Source of the DNA: Rotaria macrura
Lineage: Eukaryota; Rotifera; Eurotatoria; Philodinida; Philodinidae
Reading direction: 5' to 3'
Length of the DNA stretch: 64,000 nucleotides
NCBI GenBank assembly: GCA_900239685.1
Contig: OENT01000639.1
Coordinates: 1 to 64,000, forward strand
Part shown: piece by piece, positions 63,601-64,000 of the stretch
Layout: every line of letters begins with the position of its first letter
Numbering within the stretch: the first letter of the stretch is position 1
The notes under the pieces: model-generated
Databases searched by the model: none
Told to the model about the DNA's origin: nothing
Seen by the model: the letters and a program-made list of their open reading frames with translations, nothing else
Translations under genes and position numbers: made by a program

Positions 63601-64000
63601 AAAAATCAAAGGGTTTATTTCGGCTTAAAATTATGCCCGAATGAAATTCTTGAAAAATAAAATTGTTAGATTTTTCAATTATTATTCATATATTTTTAAT
63701 TTCCTTTGGAAACATGTAATTCCATCAGAGAGAGTAAATTCGTGCATTCGAACTAATTTCAAGTCTTCCATATCTCCGTACAGAGGACACTATGAATCAA
63801 TAAAAGTTCGATACTGTAAGAGTGAATGTTTAGAAAACAAGTTCATTTTAAACTTGTCTGTCCCTCATAATTACTCATTGAGTCAACGTGGTCTCTGGCA
63901 AGAATCGATTGGATATCATCAGACAACAAGGTTTCCGTGTGAGAAGCACCTAGCAATTTAGACATACTCTAATTCTTGTATCAGCATTTCTTTAGTGAAT
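60628..64000 (+). CDS. SAM - KH-like - macro-like protein, paralogue of the TIR gene (3' end outside window)
   Basis: This gene runs opposite to the minus-strand TIR gene and resembles it throughout. Exons placed are 60628-60706, 60766-60952, 61195-61245, 61306-61634, 61708-62174, 62385-62822 and 62892-63351, with all phases agreeing. Exons 1-2 encode a SAM domain (LTVDQVGNWLKVNAFEKY, then DVDGVALIGLQDGDILKLL) followed by a KKKRRRRR patch that could act in nuclear import. Exons 4-6 look like KH-type repeats (MKFLKNELICSNLKRHYLK). Exons 6-7 give the degenerate macro-like domain (TIEIHKSSDLA, VDISIVSTIADAIKE, GKRLLFIQW). An apparent TAA at 61247 is removed by the 60-nt intron 61246-61305. The donor at 63352 (A|GTATGT, phase 1) matches the paralogue's donor at 46623. 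Later exons, possibly with a TIR, are not found before the window edge. Confidence 0.65.

Noticed and set aside
63641-63961. 106-codon frame after the last placed exon of the plus-strand SAM gene
   Set aside because: No acceptor in the right phase could be shown and there is no similarity to the paralogue's next exon; it may be intron or spurious.

Overview
The window looks like nuclear DNA of a small invertebrate animal, most likely a bdelloid rotifer. It is very AT-rich. Its genes are split by tiny GT-AG introns, mostly 47-73 nt, and it carries animal-only families such as a secreted Frizzled-related protein. It also has secreted FG-GAP proteins and SAM/macro/TIR proteins of the kind known to be expanded in rotifers. 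The organism is inferred from gene style and cannot be proved from the sequence alone. Many apparent stops or frame changes disappear once these mini-introns are placed; I placed introns by hand from splice signals, phase and paralogue comparison.

Layout. 2.0-3.1 kb (-): a secreted Frizzled-related protein. 5.1-8.0 kb: a hAT-like miniature element with an 8-bp target duplication and a TA-flanked miniature element full of CGTATACG palindromes. 13.0-16.9 kb (+): a large secreted/membrane protein gene that looks newly damaged. 17.6-20.7 kb: a fossil LTR-retroelement fragment followed by a 1.55-kb non-autonomous DNA element. 21.8-27.5 kb: scattered exon-like pieces of an unrecognised plus-strand gene, broken up by a LINE fragment and a miniature element. 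28.4-32.9 kb: two elements sharing GATCAGTAA repeats, unexplained sequence between them, and another miniature element. 35.9-38.0 kb: a nest of miniature elements. 38.8-40.1 kb (+): a secreted FG-GAP protein.

The main find is at 42.8-64.0 kb. Two paralogous genes lie head to head. The minus-strand gene (53528 to 42785) reads SAM, KH-like repeats, degenerate macro-like domain, TIR domain, then a long unrecognised tail. The plus-strand gene (60628 to beyond the window edge) reads SAM, KH-like region, macro-like domain, and then runs off the window. They share exon sizes and intron phases. The design combines parts seen separately in PARP14-type proteins (KH and macro) and SARM1-type proteins (SAM and TIR). 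That suggests an NAD+/ADP-ribose-linked innate immune or stress sensor. However, the usual catalytic glutamate of the TIR is a glutamine here and the macro nucleotide loop is degenerate, so a scaffold or sensor role may fit better than an enzyme. A 3.57-kb hAT-like element with near-perfect ends, containing the 294-base assembly gap, sits between the two starts. No rRNA, tRNA or CRISPR array was found.
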